Positions 34,261 through 46,671 of a stretch of 64,000 nt of DNA are shown one piece after another. The stretch is from Ailurus styani (taxonomy: Eukaryota > Chordata > Mammalia > Carnivora > Ailuridae). The notes under the pieces were generated by a model. The model was not told the origin of the DNA. It was given only the letters and a program-made list of their open reading frames with translations, and ran no database searches. How positions within the stretch are numbered: position 1 is the stretch's first letter; every line of letters starts with the position of its first letter. Position numbers and translations under genes: made by a program. The stretch covers positions 4,353,939-4,417,938 of the forward strand of contig LNAC01000065.1 of NCBI GenBank assembly GCA_002007465.1. Direction: 5' to 3'.

Positions 34261-35439
34261 TTCCCTTTCTAATAATTGTATTGTTATTGTTTATTATGTT
34301 ATAATGTTAAATGTTAAAAGAATGTTAAAAAATCAGACACTAAGACCAGATAGTTGTATATAAATGAAACATCTATATCAGTAAAATAACAGATATGCTT
34401 TAAGAAGATAATTCACAAATATTTTCCAAAACATCCTTAAGACCATTGCCCTCATTTATTCATTGTATAAATATTCCAAATATCATTTGTGGTGAGAGAT
34501 GGAGAAATTGCTTGTTAAGGGAGAATATTTGAAAGCACCATTAATCCACTATATTGCCAAAGTACAAAGGGGTTTCCTGTTATTTTTTTCACTTTCAGAT
34601 TTCTGATTTTAAAAATATGGATGGAAGTTCTAAGTAACATCACTAACTTATTGTTCTAATAAAACAATAGAAAAGAATTCAGCGAGAGGTGTTTCATAAT
34701 GTACAGAAAGAACTTTGTACCCAGGATTTATAATTTGGGAAAAACTCAAAATTTGTCACTTTCAAATATTGATGTTTGGCAATCATCAGTAATCACTTTG
34801 ACAAAGTTTTTATTTATACTTTTAGCTTACATTGAGTCAAAATTACAAAGAAGTATGTTAAAAGCATTCTTATAAATTCTATGGTTCTGAAATTTGGCTA
34901 GTGAGAACAAAATATGTATGTGCTTTTGCATACTTAATCTTCTCCATTCTCTTTATATTCTTAATTGTGATGATTTGTCATGGATATTGTTCTGATTTTG
35001 GAGTTTTCCTCCTCAAATATCTAAAATGGGAAAATTAATTTTTACCTTTTAATTCATTCTCATAATGTTTTTTTAAAAAGCCCATATTTTTGTGAGAAAA
35101 CTGGTCTGAAAATTGTAAGTAAAATTTAAATGCATTTGTTAAAGGCTGTTAGTTTAATATTATGAATGCTAGAAACCAAAACAACTGTGTAGATATATAG
35201 GTAAAGAAATAAGTGACATAACAATGAAAGGGTTGAGATAAAATGGTTATAGTTAGAACATTCAATAATAATGAACTGTAAGAATTAATAAAATAATACA
35301 ACATTGCCAATACTTATAAGTTTAAATATCTATAATAGAAATAAAACTAAAATATAAGCAATAGAAAATAGTTATGATAGAAACTGAAATTTCACATTAT
35401 CTGGTAACTAATTTTAAATAAAGCAAATTATGACTCATG
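34261..35439. other. Single-copy AT-rich sequence, no gene seen
   Basis: Very AT-rich. No young repeat or coding frame recognised. Confidence 0.5.
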
Positions 35440-36870
35440 AAGAAAAACTTCTAACGACAGAATTCTAAAAAATAGTTCTAAATATTTAAAGAGATGTACA
35501 GTTTTTATTAATGGAACAACTGAAATTATAAAAAATATCAATTCTCCTAAATTAAATACAATCACAATATTTGGATAAAATGGCTACAGAACTTAACATG
35601 CTATTCTAAAGCTTATGGAATGATATAAGCCAATAAAGAAATCAACTTCTGAGAAAAATTGAAATGTGCTCACCCAAGACATGAAACATGCTGCAGAAAT
35701 ATGAGAAACAATAGCGATCGGTAAGGAAAAGAGAGCTAAGCAATAGATCCGGGTATAGATAGATTGATAAAGCTAATACCGATAATAGTATGTTACAAAC
35801 AAAATTGAATTATAGGTATATTACAGCCCTAAATGTTAAACTTTAGATAATTGGTTTTTTTTGCAATAGAACTGGAGGTGACTTTTATTTATTTATTTAT
35901 TTTGAGAAAATGAGCGCACATGCATGAACTTGAGGGGGGTGGTGGGCAGAGAGAGAGAGGGAGAGAGAGAATCTTAAGCAAGCTCCATGCTTACCAAGGG
36001 AGCCCCGCACAGGGCTCGATTTCACCACCCTGAGTTCATGAATTGAACTGAAATTGAGTTGGATGCTTAACTGACTAAACCATCCAGGCACCACTAGAGG
36101 TGGCTTTCTTAAATAAGACTTCTAAATTTTTTTAAAAGAGCATATTAATCAAAATCAAGAATTTTTTTTCAGTAAAGAACACCATAGACGTGGTTACCAG
36201 AGTTGACAGACCAAGAGAAAACACTATAGTTTTTGGACACATAATTTCATAAAAGGAATTCTTGAAAATCAACAGTATCAAAAGCAAAAAACAAAATGCC
36301 TGATTAAAGGTGAATGAACATATGAAAAACAATTCATTGAAAGCCAAATTGAATGGGTAACATGTATATGAAGAGATGTTTAAAATTACTGATCAAATGG
36401 AAAATGTAAATTACAACAGAGATAATACTTTACAATCAGAAGATTAGCAAGGATTAGAAACATAACAATGATTTTGATAATTGAGAATTCATAGTGCTGC
36501 TGGTGATAGTATAAAATTACTACATATTCTTGAGAGCGGTCTGGAAATATTTAGTGAAATATGAATGATCTAGTAACTATGTTCTAGTTGCTCAAATTTA
36601 TATATAACTTATTTATATCTAATTATATATAAAATATTTTCTAATGAAATATGTAGTATATATTTGTATCTATAAATATATTTTATTAGACAAATTGTAG
36701 ACCAGAGAAATACACTGTAGGTGTTCAATATTAGAGGAAAAAAAGAACGGTAAATGAATCTATCTGTAAAACACCATGTGGAGTTTAAAAGGAAAACATT
36801 GGATGCACATAATAATATGGACAGATTCCTAAAACACAAGTAGGTAAATCAAAAAGTTCCATCTCTAGCA
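35440..36870 (+). mobile_element. Old L1 ORF2 fragment, split by a SINE
   Basis: Weak collinear sense L1: TTCTAAATATTTAAAGAGAT, CTATTCTAAAGCTTATGGAA, then after the SINE ATGTATATGAAGAGATGTTT, AAATGTAAATTACAACAGAG, CATAGTGCTGCTGGTGATAG and later ACAAATTGTAGACCAGAGAA. Strongly decayed, without open frames. Confidence 0.55.
35884..36093 (-). mobile_element. can-SINE (older type) inside an L1
   Basis: TTTATTTATTTATTTATTTT tail side, AGAGAGAGAG middle, head ACTAAACCATCCAGGCACCA. The duplication CTGGAGGTGACTTT versus CTAGAGGTGGCTTT has two mismatches. Body divergence marks it as older. Confidence 0.9.
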
Positions 36871-37097
36871 ATGACTGACCAGTTCTTATCACTTGGCCCT
36901 TCCATGAACAACAGCTATAAACTCTAGGGGAGAAAAATCTACCTGAAGTCACTGGAAAGTGAAAAATAGCCAATATATTTTGCAGGGAGTTGACACTTGG
37001 AAGGGGGAAATAGCCCTGAAGAGCTTTCTCATTCTTCATTTTAAAGGCAGGCAGAAGTGGCAAAATCATGGAGAAAACACCTGCAGATTTACTGGCT

Positions 37098-37323
37098 CTT
37101 TTATTGATTGATTGATTGATTGATTATTTGCCCCAGGGGTACAGGTCTGTGAATCATCAGGCTTACACCTTTCACAGCATTCCCCATAGCACAAACCCTC
37201 CCCAATGTCCATAACCCATCCACCCTATCCCTACCCTCCCACCCCCCAGTAACCCTCAGTTTGGTTTGTGAGATTAGGAGTCTCTTATGGTTTGTTTCCT
37301 TCCCCATCCCATCTTGTTTCATT
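37098..37323 (-). mobile_element. L1 3' end, 5'-truncated, with ATTG-repeat tail
   Basis: Same 3' UTR phrases as the 18822 copy (TTTGCCCCAGGGGTACAGGT ... CCCCATCCCATCTTGTTTCA). The poly-A tail is replaced by (ATTG)n at 37103-37125. An 11-bp duplication ATTTACTGGCT lies at 37087-37097 and 37324-37334. Confidence 0.94.
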
Positions 37324-37369
37324 ATTTACTGGCTTTTAAAAGAACCAGGTAGCTCAACCATAGCAACTG

Positions 37370-38740
37370 GAAAGGGAGATGAGAAATCCCAACAAGGAGG
37401 AAACCATAGAAGATAGTCTTATTCTGCTTATAAACTGCTCAGATCCCTGCCTGCCTCTCCCCTAAGAATGAATGTAGCAGAGTTGAAGGAGCTCAGCTAT
37501 AGTGGAACGAACTGAACTGAGATTCAGTTTTGGAATTAAGCTCAGTCATGTTAACTGACTACTAAAACAAAAAGACTAATTCTTGGGAGAAATATAACTG
37601 AACCTGAATAATGGATCTCTACAATGTGTCATTTATAACATTAAAGATCTAATCCAAAATAACTAGGAACATAAAGAGAAGATGTAATTGTCAGTCAAGA
37701 TTAAAGGCAGTTAAGACCAACCGTGAGATCATTTGATGTTGAAATTAGTAGATGATGTTTTTCAAGTAGCTACTACAGCTATGCTCATAATAAATTTAAA
37801 AGAAAAAGCCACCAGAGAAATAAAACTGCAAAATATATAAAATAAATTATACAGTTGAGAAACATTATATCTAAAATGTGAAAAAAAAATTCACTGGAAG
37901 GGCTTAACAGAGGATTGGAGATTCCAAAATAAAGAGCTAAGGAATTTGATGATAAATCAATAGAAATTACTAATTGCAAAAGACCAAAAAATAAAAATAA
38001 TAAAAACAATGAACAAAATCTAGAGGACCAGTGAAATAATGTCAAAGTTTAGGTATGTAATTGAGACAGTGAAAGAAATAAGGGATAAAATGAGTCAGTA
38101 AAATATTTGAGAAAGTAATGGTTAAAAATACCCAATATTTTGTGAAAAACAAGAGTTTACAGACTCCTCTAGTTCATTGTGCCTATGTACAAGAGTACAA
38201 ACAACCCCACATCTATATGCATCATATTAGACCTGCTATAAACCAAGGATATAGAGAAACTTGTGAAAGCAGCTAAAGAAATGTATTACATACAAAGGAA
38301 CATTTATTCAAATGACCAGAAACAACGGAAGATGGAATAGAACATCCTTGAAGTGCTGAATGAAAAAGAAACAAATGTATTTTCAGAAAAAATCATCTCA
38401 TCACATGAAACACTGTACTCCTGAATATGTTGAAGATGGCTTTCAGGCCTAAAGGAAATAATATCAAGTGATAAGTCACATTTTCATAAAGGAATCAAGA
38501 GCGCTGGGAAATACAAACACGAGAGAAAGTATGAAATATATTTTGCACTTTTCAGTATCTTTGAAGTTTGTGTGAATTTAAAGAAAAAACTATTCTTGAT
38601 TTATAATGCATGTATATTAAAGCTAAGTAGATGGTTTGAGGTTAAGGATAAATATTCATCGACCACTAAATAATCTATTAGCTAAAGCTTAAGTAACAAT
38701 AGATAAATTTAAATGAAATTCTATAATATCGTCCGTCCAA
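37370..38740 (+). mobile_element. HAL1/L1M ORF1-region fragment
   Basis: A-rich sense sequence with HAL1 phrases in order: 'GAGAAACTTGTGAAAGCAGC', 'ATTACATACAAAGGAACATT', 'CAGAAACAACGGAAGATGGA', 'TCCTTGAAGTGCTGAATGAA', 'TTCAGGCCTAAAGGAAATAA'. The upstream part (37370-38200) is A-rich in the same way but less certain. No open frame persists. Confidence 0.58.
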
Positions 38741-38776
38741 AAGAAGACAGGAACAGAGCAAGAGAAACCAGAGTAG

Positions 38777-38936
38777 TTACTGGGGGTGGGAGGGTAGGGA
38801 TAGGGTGGATGGGTTATGGACATTGGGGAGGGTTTGTGCTTTGGTGAATGCTGTGAAAGATGTAAGCCTGATGATCCACAGACCTGTACCCCTTGGGCAA
38901 AGAATAAAAATAAAATTAAATTAAAAAAAAAAAGAA
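38777..38936 (+). mobile_element. L1 3' end, short 5'-truncated copy
   Basis: TTACTGGGGGTGGGAGGGTA through CAGACCTGTACCCCTTGGGC, AATAAA and an A-rich tail. A perfect 14-bp duplication AGAAACCAGAGTAG lies at 38763-38776 and 38937-38950. It sits at the right edge of the HAL1-like block. Confidence 0.96.
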
Positions 38937-38950
38937 AGAAACCAGAGTAG

Positions 38951-39654
38951 ATAAACTAAAACACATACTTCAGTAGAAACAGTTTAAAATTTTTTTTTTA
39001 AATACTTATTTTGCAAGTTACTCCCTCCTATGTATTTTACCGGATACATACATATCAATAATATATTTCAAATACAGTTATGGGGGTACATGATAATAGG
39101 GACCAAAAGGAAATAATGAAATAAGAGAGAGGATTACAAGGACTGATGATTAACTCAATGCATTTGAGGTTTAACAGAAAAAAAAATTTTTGTTATACAC
39201 CTGAAATCAAAATAAGAATTCATCATAAAATCAATATAATAGGTATGAAATACAAAGATACCTTTAAAATGATGGGGAAGGAATGAAAGAATGTTGGCTA
39301 AATATAAAATTTGCATGTGATTTGGTACCTCTTTTGCTACCTTCATGATGTATAAAACGTACTTCCACTACTCGATTAGGACAGAGTGCTCTCCAACATA
39401 CTGGAATAGACTAAGGAAAGTTCCACTTATCTCTAGGCCAAAAGACAGAAAATGGAGCATCATTATGAAAGTCCAAAGGCAGAGATAATAACACAGTGAC
39501 ACAAGTAACAGTAATAAAAATAAGTTTCATTCTTAACATATGATGCGAAAATTTAGTAGACTAATTACATGAAACAAAATCAAACTGGAATGCAAAAGGA
39601 CCATTAAAATAATGAGTGTCATTATATCAAGCCATCAGAAAAAAATTACTAATT
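38951..39654. other. Single-copy sequence, no gene seen
   Basis: AT-rich. Nothing recognised. Confidence 0.5.
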
Positions 39655-39665
39655 GAAATATTACA

Positions 39666-39870
39666 GGGCGCCTGGGTGGCTCAGTGGGTTAAAGCCTCTG
39701 CTTTTGGCTCAGGTCATGATCCCAGGGTCCTGGGATCGAGGCCCGCATCGGGCTCTCTGCTCAGCAGGGAGCCTGCTTCCTCCTCTCCTTGTCTCTCTGC
39801 CTGCCTCTCTGCCTACTTGTGATCTATCTCTCTGTATCAAATAAATAAATAAAATCTTAAAAAAAAAAAA
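39666..39870 (+). mobile_element. can-SINE (mustelid type)
   Basis: Full-length with GGGCGCCTGGGTGGCTCAGT head and CTCCTTGTCTC variant. A perfect 11-bp duplication GAAATATTACA lies at 39655-39665 and 39871-39881. Overlapping 63- and 68-codon frames across it are SINE readings. Confidence 0.97.
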
Positions 39871-39881
39871 GAAATATTACA

Positions 39882-40510
39882 AAACTATCTTTTATGCCAG
39901 TATCATAGTATGCACATAAAATTTTGTTAAAAGGGTAGATCTCATGTTAAATGGGTTTTTTTCATGAAATTCGTAATCAAAAAACAAAAGTATGCAAGGA
40001 AACTTTTGGAAGTGATGGATATGTATTACCTGATTTTAATGATGGCATCACAAGTGTATGTGTCTGTCCATCAAATTGTATACATTAAGTAGGCACAGTT
40101 TTTTGTATATTAATTATGTTTTACTAAGCTGTTTTAAAAAGGATACATAGCCCAACCTTTTCTTTAAATCTGAAATTCATTCATTGATTGATCCAGGCAA
40201 CGGTAGAGTCAGATATCTGGACTACTTCTCACTGGAGTCTGTAGGGTCATTTTATCTGTAGTGCATTTTGGTGAAAACAACCATCTACACTGGAGGATTC
40301 AAAAAGTGAATACAATGAGACTACTGTTGTACTTTACATAAGAATGGTGTTTTAGATCGCATTACATAGTTTTGGGGGTTTGAAGATACAGGTGAGAAAT
40401 TTTTAGTTTGGACCCAGTGAAGGTTATGTTGTTTGTTGCTGTTGATCTCTCATCTTTTCATCGTTAGAAACCTGAAACCAAATTTGAGCTCCATTTTTAC
40501 CAATTGTATA
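39882..40510. other. Single-copy sequence, no gene seen
   Basis: AT-rich. Nothing recognised. Confidence 0.5.
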
Positions 40511-40527
40511 GAAATGCCTGCATTTTG

Positions 40528-40674
40528 GGTGCCTGGGTGGCTCAGTAGGTTAAGCATCTGCCTTCAGCTCAGGTCATGATCTCAGGGTCCTGGGATCGAG
40601 CCCCGCATCGGGCTCTCTGCTCAGCAGGGAGCCTGCTTCCTCCTCTCTCTCTGCCTGCCTCTCTGCCTACTTGT

Positions 40675-40722
<48 letters not shown>

Positions 40723-40752
40723 AAATAAATACATAAAATCTTAAAAAAAAAA
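40528..40752 (+). mobile_element. can-SINE (mustelid type) with expanded (TC)n
   Basis: Head GGTGCCTGGGTGGCTCAGTA and body as in the mustelid type. The internal CT stretch has grown to about 21 TC units (40677-40719). A 16-bp duplication GAAATGCCTGCATTTT (40511-40526) recurs as GAAATGTCTGCATTTT at 40753-40768. Confidence 0.96.
40677..40719. repeat. (TC)n microsatellite inside a SINE
   Basis: Uninterrupted TC repeat. Other copies here carry 4-8 units at this place. Confidence 0.96.
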
Positions 40753-40905
40753 GAAATGTCTGCATTTTGATGCATTTTGTCTGTTATTCACTTAACCACA
40801 ATAGTTTTCAATACCTCTTCCTGTTTGCTTCACTTTTCTTGTTTTTACATTAATAAATCAAGTATTTTTTGAATGTCGGCTATGGGTCAAGTACCGTTTT
40901 ATCTT

Positions 40906-41481
40906 TATTTTTTTAATTTTAATTCCACTATAGTTAATATACAGTGTTTTGGTTTGGCTTTGTTTGTTTCAGGTTAAAGAACAGGTTTATTTAAAAAGTG
41001 AATACCCCCGCCCAAAAAAGTGCATACCCTCCCAACCAGCAGCTGTAGTTCATAAAGGAATTTTCACATGTAAGAAAATAATAATATCTAACATTTATGT
41101 AAAACTTATTATATGCTAAACACTACTATATATCTTTTTTTTTAAGTGCTCAGTGATTCATTGGTTGCATATAACATTTTATCCAGCAAGGCTGTCATTC
41201 AGAATGGATGGAGAGAGAGAGAGCTTCCAGGACAGGCAGAAACTGATAGAATATGGGACCACCTAGTCAGCCCTGCAAGAAATATTAAGGGGGATTCTGT
41301 AAGCAAAGAGAGACCCCAAGAGTAATATAGTCCAGAAATTAACAGAGACAATCTACACTTACAGGGACTTTACAGGCAATACAATGGCACTAAATTCATA
41401 TCTTTCAATAGTTACTCTCAATGTAAATGGGCTGAATGCTCCCATCAAAAGATACAGGGTTTCAGAGTGGGGGAAAAAAAA
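40906..41481. mobile_element. Chimeric L1 insertion with pieces in opposite orientation
   Basis: A 14-bp direct repeat with one mismatch (TACCGTTTTATCTT at 40892-40905; TACTGTTTTATCTT at 41482-41495) encloses 576 bp. The left part (40906-40960) is T-rich, then reads 'AATTCCACTATAGTTAATAT', antisense L1 3' UTR. The right part (41150-41479) is sense L1 from the ORF1/ORF2 junction: TCCAGCAAGGCTGTCATTCA, GAGAGACCCCAAGAGTAATA, AATGTAAATGGGCTGAATGC. The layout suits a minus-strand L1 with an inverted 5' segment (twin priming). The middle (about 40985-41148) is unassigned and contains a MIR/L2-like phrase (41083-41130), so a composite origin is also possible. Confidence 0.65.
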
Positions 41482-41796
41482 TACTGTTTTATCTTGATAT
41501 ATGATGCACATTTTTGTAACATACCATCTTTTATGGAACAGTACAAGCTATAAATAATAGCCATTTAGTGCCTGACTTTTGAATAAATACATGAGTGAAA
41601 TAGATGTTGTTTGATCTGCATTTTGTACTTGACATAAATAAATTCTAAGAAAGTTGTGATTGACAAAATCACACAGCTAAGCTTTAATGGAGTGAGTGCT
41701 CAAACCAAGTTGTTATTTCAAAAAATATATTACAGTGACCTGTTCCTTCTACATGCATTAGTGATAAAAATTGGCTCAAGAAAAAAAAATATTCCA

Positions 41797-41912
41797 GGGG
41801 TGCCTGGCTGGCTCAATTGGTATAGCATGTGACTCTTCATCTACGGGTCTTGATTCTAAACCCCACATTGGGCATGGAGCCTACTTAAAAGTATTGTTTT
41901 TTTAATTCTATT
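41797..41912 (+). mobile_element. can-SINE (older, short type)
   Basis: GGGGTGCCTGGCTGGCTCAA head, TAGCATGTGACTCTTCATCT, AACCCCACATTGGGCATGGA, ending in a T/A-rich tail without the CT-rich domain. No clear flanking duplication. Confidence 0.85.
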
Positions 41913-43974
41913 AGGCAAGTCAATATACTTTAAATCTCTGATGTTACCAAGGGCTTTATAATCTTTTAAGAAAATAAATAGGTATATAAAGTCAACAATG
42001 GTTTATAATTTTGAGAATACCAAGATTTGGGGGTCACAGTCTTCTAGATTTTCTGTTTTGGACTGTGAATTTTCTTTTCTTCAGCGTATTTGTAATTCCA
42101 GGTTTATCTTCTACAGCTAGTCATAAATTATTTCATTAAAGAAGGACATATTCTTTAGACAATATACATACATGATACACAAAATTCAGATACTAGAAGC
42201 TTTCCCTTCTTCTTCTCATGAAAAACTCTCCTCTCTAAACTGTTTCATTATTTTTCTGTCTCCTTTTGTCCTCCTGAGGCACGTTCCTTCCACCTCTCCT
42301 GTCATGATTTGGACAAAACCAAACCAAGTGTCATTTTATAGTCAGATTTCAGGGTTGATACCGACAGCTCAGCAGGGATGGGAGCCACTTGGAAGAGTTA
42401 AATAGAACTCTGACCTTTGTCGCCAGTATTTCCTGAGGCTTCCAGAGGTGGGACCAACCCTGTAGAGATTTGTTTTGTCTTCCATGGCTCCAGAATTCTG
42501 CCTGATTCCAATACTTTTGTGGTAGGGATATGATATGTGTTTCATTTTTGCTATGTATTTTATTTGTTACCTTTGGTGGCTTCTGGTTTATTTCTGTTGT
42601 TGTCACAATAAACGTAGTCTTGCTTGTATAGGTTTTTCACAAATATCTTCTGTTAACAAAACCTCCTAATTTTACATGGCCAGAGTGAAAATTATAGATC
42701 TTTGTTCTCAGATTCCTCTGCTATGATTTACTGATGAATTACAAAAGTTAAGATAGTTCAAAGTTGAGTAAACAAGAGAGTAGGGTAGAATCCTATTTGT
42801 ATATGTGTCCACAAATATGAATATTAACACTTGAAGTAGAATATATTTAAGAATGAATATAGAATATTCTATATAGATATGTAAAGAATCACCCAAAACC
42901 TCCACTGGGAAAAGCACATGTTTGCATGCACATGCACACACACATGCACACACCATACATTCATATAGAGAAAAATTTAAAAAAAATGAAAGGTCAAAAC
43001 AAACTAGGAAAGAAATTTAAGATTTTGCTTGAAATCCAAACTAAAGTTCACCTGGAAAGATATTCAAGTATAAAGCAAAGCAGGCTTTTTTTCTGGGGGT
43101 AATAATCCTGGTGCATTTTGACCACATAGGGCCTTAATCATGTGGAATCAATAAACACAGATTCAAAGACATTTACTAGGATTTCAAATAAAGCTTCAAA
43201 TCCTGTGCCAAGTGCAGGGAACTTTCTCACAAGATATTTTATTTTTAACCTGGCAAACTGATGTGAACCAAAGATTGTTTCACAAAGAGGATCAGTATTT
43301 TAAGCTTCAGACCTAAGGGATTTTAACTCAGGATGAGAGGGAGTATTAATAGCATATATTTTATAGTAAATTAAAAGCCCATCACCTAATTCATAGTAGC
43401 TCCTTGATTTTGAAAAACACAAAAGAAAGTTAAGTGAAACACACCTCCCTGTATTTCTTAAAAATAAAAAAAGTTCATTAACAAAAAGATCATCAAAATG
43501 AAATGTCAACCAAAATAGAGAAGTCATATTTTATATAACTAGTACTTGATTTCCCATTTATATTACATGTATATTATCAAATCATTGATTGTCTAGATAT
43601 TCTACAGGATGGAAAATTTTTTAACAATTACACATATTTCTTGTTGACTAGAGTGCATATGTGTAATGATTCTACCTGTATAGGTAGGTAACTATGGGAT
43701 AAACTTGTTAATTTCAGAGAATAATTTATTCAACATATTTAATTAGTGTTATCCTGTTCCAAATAGCGTTTTCACTAGAATAAAATTTAGATATCATTGT
43801 ACCTAACATTTTTTAGTTTGCAGAAGAAACAAGGTAGATTTGAAAGTTTTCTGACATCTCAGTTGAGACCAGTCTCTTTTATATTTTAGATTTATAAATT
43901 TTGTACAAAGCTATTTAACTTTTTCTGAGTATCTCAGATTATTTATTACTCATATTGTGACTCTTGGAGGTAAT
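41913..43974. other. 2 kb sequence with no gene seen
   Basis: No young repeats. A CA-rich patch lies at 42914-42957. Frames at 42172-42606 overlap on both strands without coding character. 43080-43560 has nothing recognisable. Confidence 0.5.
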
Positions 43975-44035
43975 GTATGCTCAATACCTAGCAAAGTTTC
44001 TGGGACACATTTTTTGTGCTCTCAATAAATGGCTA
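43975..44035 (+). repeat. L2/MIR 3'-end fragment
   Basis: ATGCTCAATACCTAGCAAAG, TTTCTGGGACACATTTTTTG, TGCTCTCAATAAATGGCTAG follows the common L2/MIR terminal phrase. Short, hence modest confidence. Confidence 0.45.
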
Positions 44036-44409
44036 GATTAAGTTCCATATGCTCTAGATGGAAGGTAGAAATGTGAGCAATGAATTTTAGATGATATGCT
44101 TCCAAAATCATGAATAAAGAAGGTTTCGGTACTTGTACAAATAGAATTTCAAGTTGCCCAATGAAGTCACTTTCCTGGAAGAGCTAACTTCCTGATTACG
44201 TCGGATAAATAAGTATAGCATTTATTGAACATTTACTGTGTGTTGATGTCATGCTTGTAATTGAAGGCACAAGCAAAAATATTTCTGAACACAGGAAAAC
44301 ACATTTATATATACTCATAGTTTTCACTGAATCTATTACTGCTATTTGCATTTAGTTTTAATGTATCAATTGATAACTTCCAGTGTCTGTTCACAAAATC
44401 TCTATAAAT

Positions 44410-44512
44410 GGTTATAAATTATACCTACAAATTTTAGTTATAGTTATAGCATTGTAAACAGTTATAAAGTTATAGTTATAAAATTATAAAGGGTTATCAA
44501 ATAGTTATTATA
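44410..44512. repeat. Degenerate GTTATA array
   Basis: GTTATA occurs again and again with irregular spacing (44410, 44437, 44443, 44461, 44469 onward), mixed with AAATTATA. A low-complexity repeat. Confidence 0.75.
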
Positions 44513-44844
44513 GACAAGGTCATGAAAGTTGAAAGAAAATCAATGTAATTTCTTCCTGACTATACATAATTATGTTAGTTGCCACTGGCTGTGAGTTATT
44601 GACATGTGAAATGTAAATATTCATGAAGAATACTGTATGATTTAGTATAAAGATAAGGCATCTCTGAGTAGAAGTGACACAGATCATAGGCAGCTCAGAT
44701 CTAATTAACATGGACTGAAGCATAGAAGTGTCATCCTCTTAGGATGATATCCTTAAAAATGTCACATGATACTGCAAGAGCCAGGTAACTATATGTAATT
44801 GGAGTTTTCCATGGCCTATTGGGTGAGGAAATGATAATAAATAC

Positions 44845-45920
44845 CATGGTAACAGTTTTATTGAGATAATACATGAAATAAACTGCATATGTTTGAAATG
44901 TACAGTTTCGTAAGTTTTGATATATATATATCCACACACATATATGTATATGACATTTGACATATGTATTATATATACACATCTGTATATACACACACAC
45001 ACACACCTGTAGAATCAATACCACAATCAAAATAATCAGCATATATCCATCAACCCCCAGTTTCCGCATGCCCCTTCCTAACCCCTCTTTTCTATATCTT
45101 CCTGCCTCTGTCATCCACACCCAACCACTTACTTGCTTTCTATTACTGTGATTTATATTTATCTAGAATTTTACACAAATGGAATTACATAGTGTGTATT
45201 TTTTTAGAGGGGGTTCTGACTCCTTTCACTCAGCATAATTTTAAGATCTGTTCATGTCGTATATGTCAGTAGTTAATTTATTTTCATTGTTCAGCAGTAT
45301 TCCATTTTTCATCCATTTATGAGTTTTGGACATTTGAATTGTTTCCAGTTTGGGGCTAGTAAAAATAAAGCTACTTTAAATATTTGTATAAAAGTGTTGT
45401 GTAATACATGCTTCATTTCTTTTCAGTAGACTAGAGGTAGAATGACTGGATCATGTGCAAGGTATATGTTTAACTTTAAGAAAACTGCCAAATTGTTTTC
45501 CAAAGTAGTTGAGCCATCTTGCATTCTTAACTAGCAATGTTAGAGAGTTTCAGCCACTTCACATCTTCAACACTCAATATGATCAGGATTTATAACTTCA
45601 GTCATTCTAATTAAATCGTACTGGTATTTCAGTTGAGTTTAATTTGCATTTCCTTAATGGCAGAAATTGTTGAGCATCTTTTTGGGTATTATTTGCCATC
45701 CTTGTATCTTCTTTGCTAAAGTGTCTGCCCATATTACATCTTTTGTCCATTTCTAACTGGCTGGCTTCTTTGCTAGTGAGTTTTGAGAGCTTTCCATGTA
45801 TTTTGGATACAAGTTCTAGATCAGATACATGAGCTGAAACTATTGTTTCCCAGGCTGTGGTTTGTCTTTTTTGCTTTTTTTTTTTAATCAGTGTCTTTAG
45901 AAGAGTAGAAGTGATAAATA
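44845..45920 (-). mobile_element. Old L1 3' UTR and ORF2 3' part
   Basis: Antisense L1 in order: GTTTTATTGAGATAATACAT, 'GAATCAATACCACAATCAAA', 'ACCCCCAGTTTCCGCATGCC', 'TACACAAATGGAATTACATA', 'TTCACTCAGCATAATTTTAA', 'TTTGGACATTTGAATTGTTT', 'TAGAATGACTGGATCATGTG', 'TTAATTTGCATTTCCTTAAT', 'GTTTCCCAGGCTGTGGTTTG'. TA and CA repeats interrupt it at 44919-45006. The 129- and 131-codon minus frames here (44731-45120, 45607-46002) are not L1 ORFs in frame. Confidence 0.88.
44919..45006. repeat. TA/CA-rich simple repeat inside an L1
   Basis: TATATATATATCC, then ACATATATGTATATGACA, then (AC)n at about 44990-45006. Confidence 0.85.
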
Positions 45921-46671
45921 CATATTCACTATCTGAGTTTGAAGTGGTAAATTTATTCTTAATACAGATATGAAAACAAATGACCTCTGGAAAGAATATC
46001 AAAGTTCATACCCACACTCTACATACATATACATACAATGTCAGAATGGATTCCAAAAAGGCAGAGAAGCTTTGATGATGCAGAAGAGTGAAAAGGAATA
46101 TCAAGAGCTTATGGGAAAATATTTTTATAAATGATAATATTTGCTAAGGCAGGCTATATTCAAGAATTATATGTAAAATAATTTTTCAAACTTTATGCTC
46201 TAAAACTTACACTGTTGGCAATTTCGTATAAATTTTTCTGTAGAAGCAATTGTATAAAAGTGTGTTATGAAAGCTCTCTAACTAATAATTTGATAAGCCC
46301 TGGAACTGTTAATGTCTTTAAATCACCCCTGGACTCTGAACCCTAAGGCGCTCTGACTGCTTATTATTTTCCCCAGTTCCAGTATCTTCCACCAAAACTC
46401 AAGTTCAGGCTTATGTTAGTAAAATTTTATGAAATAGTACTTCTATGACAATCTGGGTAGAAGACACTTGAATCAAATTATCTTAAAAGCAATCGTCATT
46501 ATGCATAGATCATATCTCAATGGAGTGTTCTGAACTGTAACTTCCTGGATAGCTTGAATATCATTAATAGAATGCCTTTCATAGTGGCTTTTTGAAACTA
46601 TGTCTGACAGGAATGGAATTAAGTGTTTGATATTCACCTTAACATCTTCCTTTTCCTTTAACTAAGGATCC
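45921..46671. other. Single-copy sequence, no gene seen
   Basis: AT-rich. Nothing recognised between two antisense L1 fragments. Confidence 0.5.

Noticed and set aside
44731..45120. 129-codon minus-strand frame
   Set aside because: It runs through TA/CA simple repeats in an L1 3' UTR. The tyrosine/isoleucine/cysteine-rich product reflects the repeat.
45607..46002. 131-codon minus-strand frame as a gene
   Set aside because: It lies mostly over antisense old L1 and a poly-T tract (KKKKKQKRQ), and its frame does not match ORF2.
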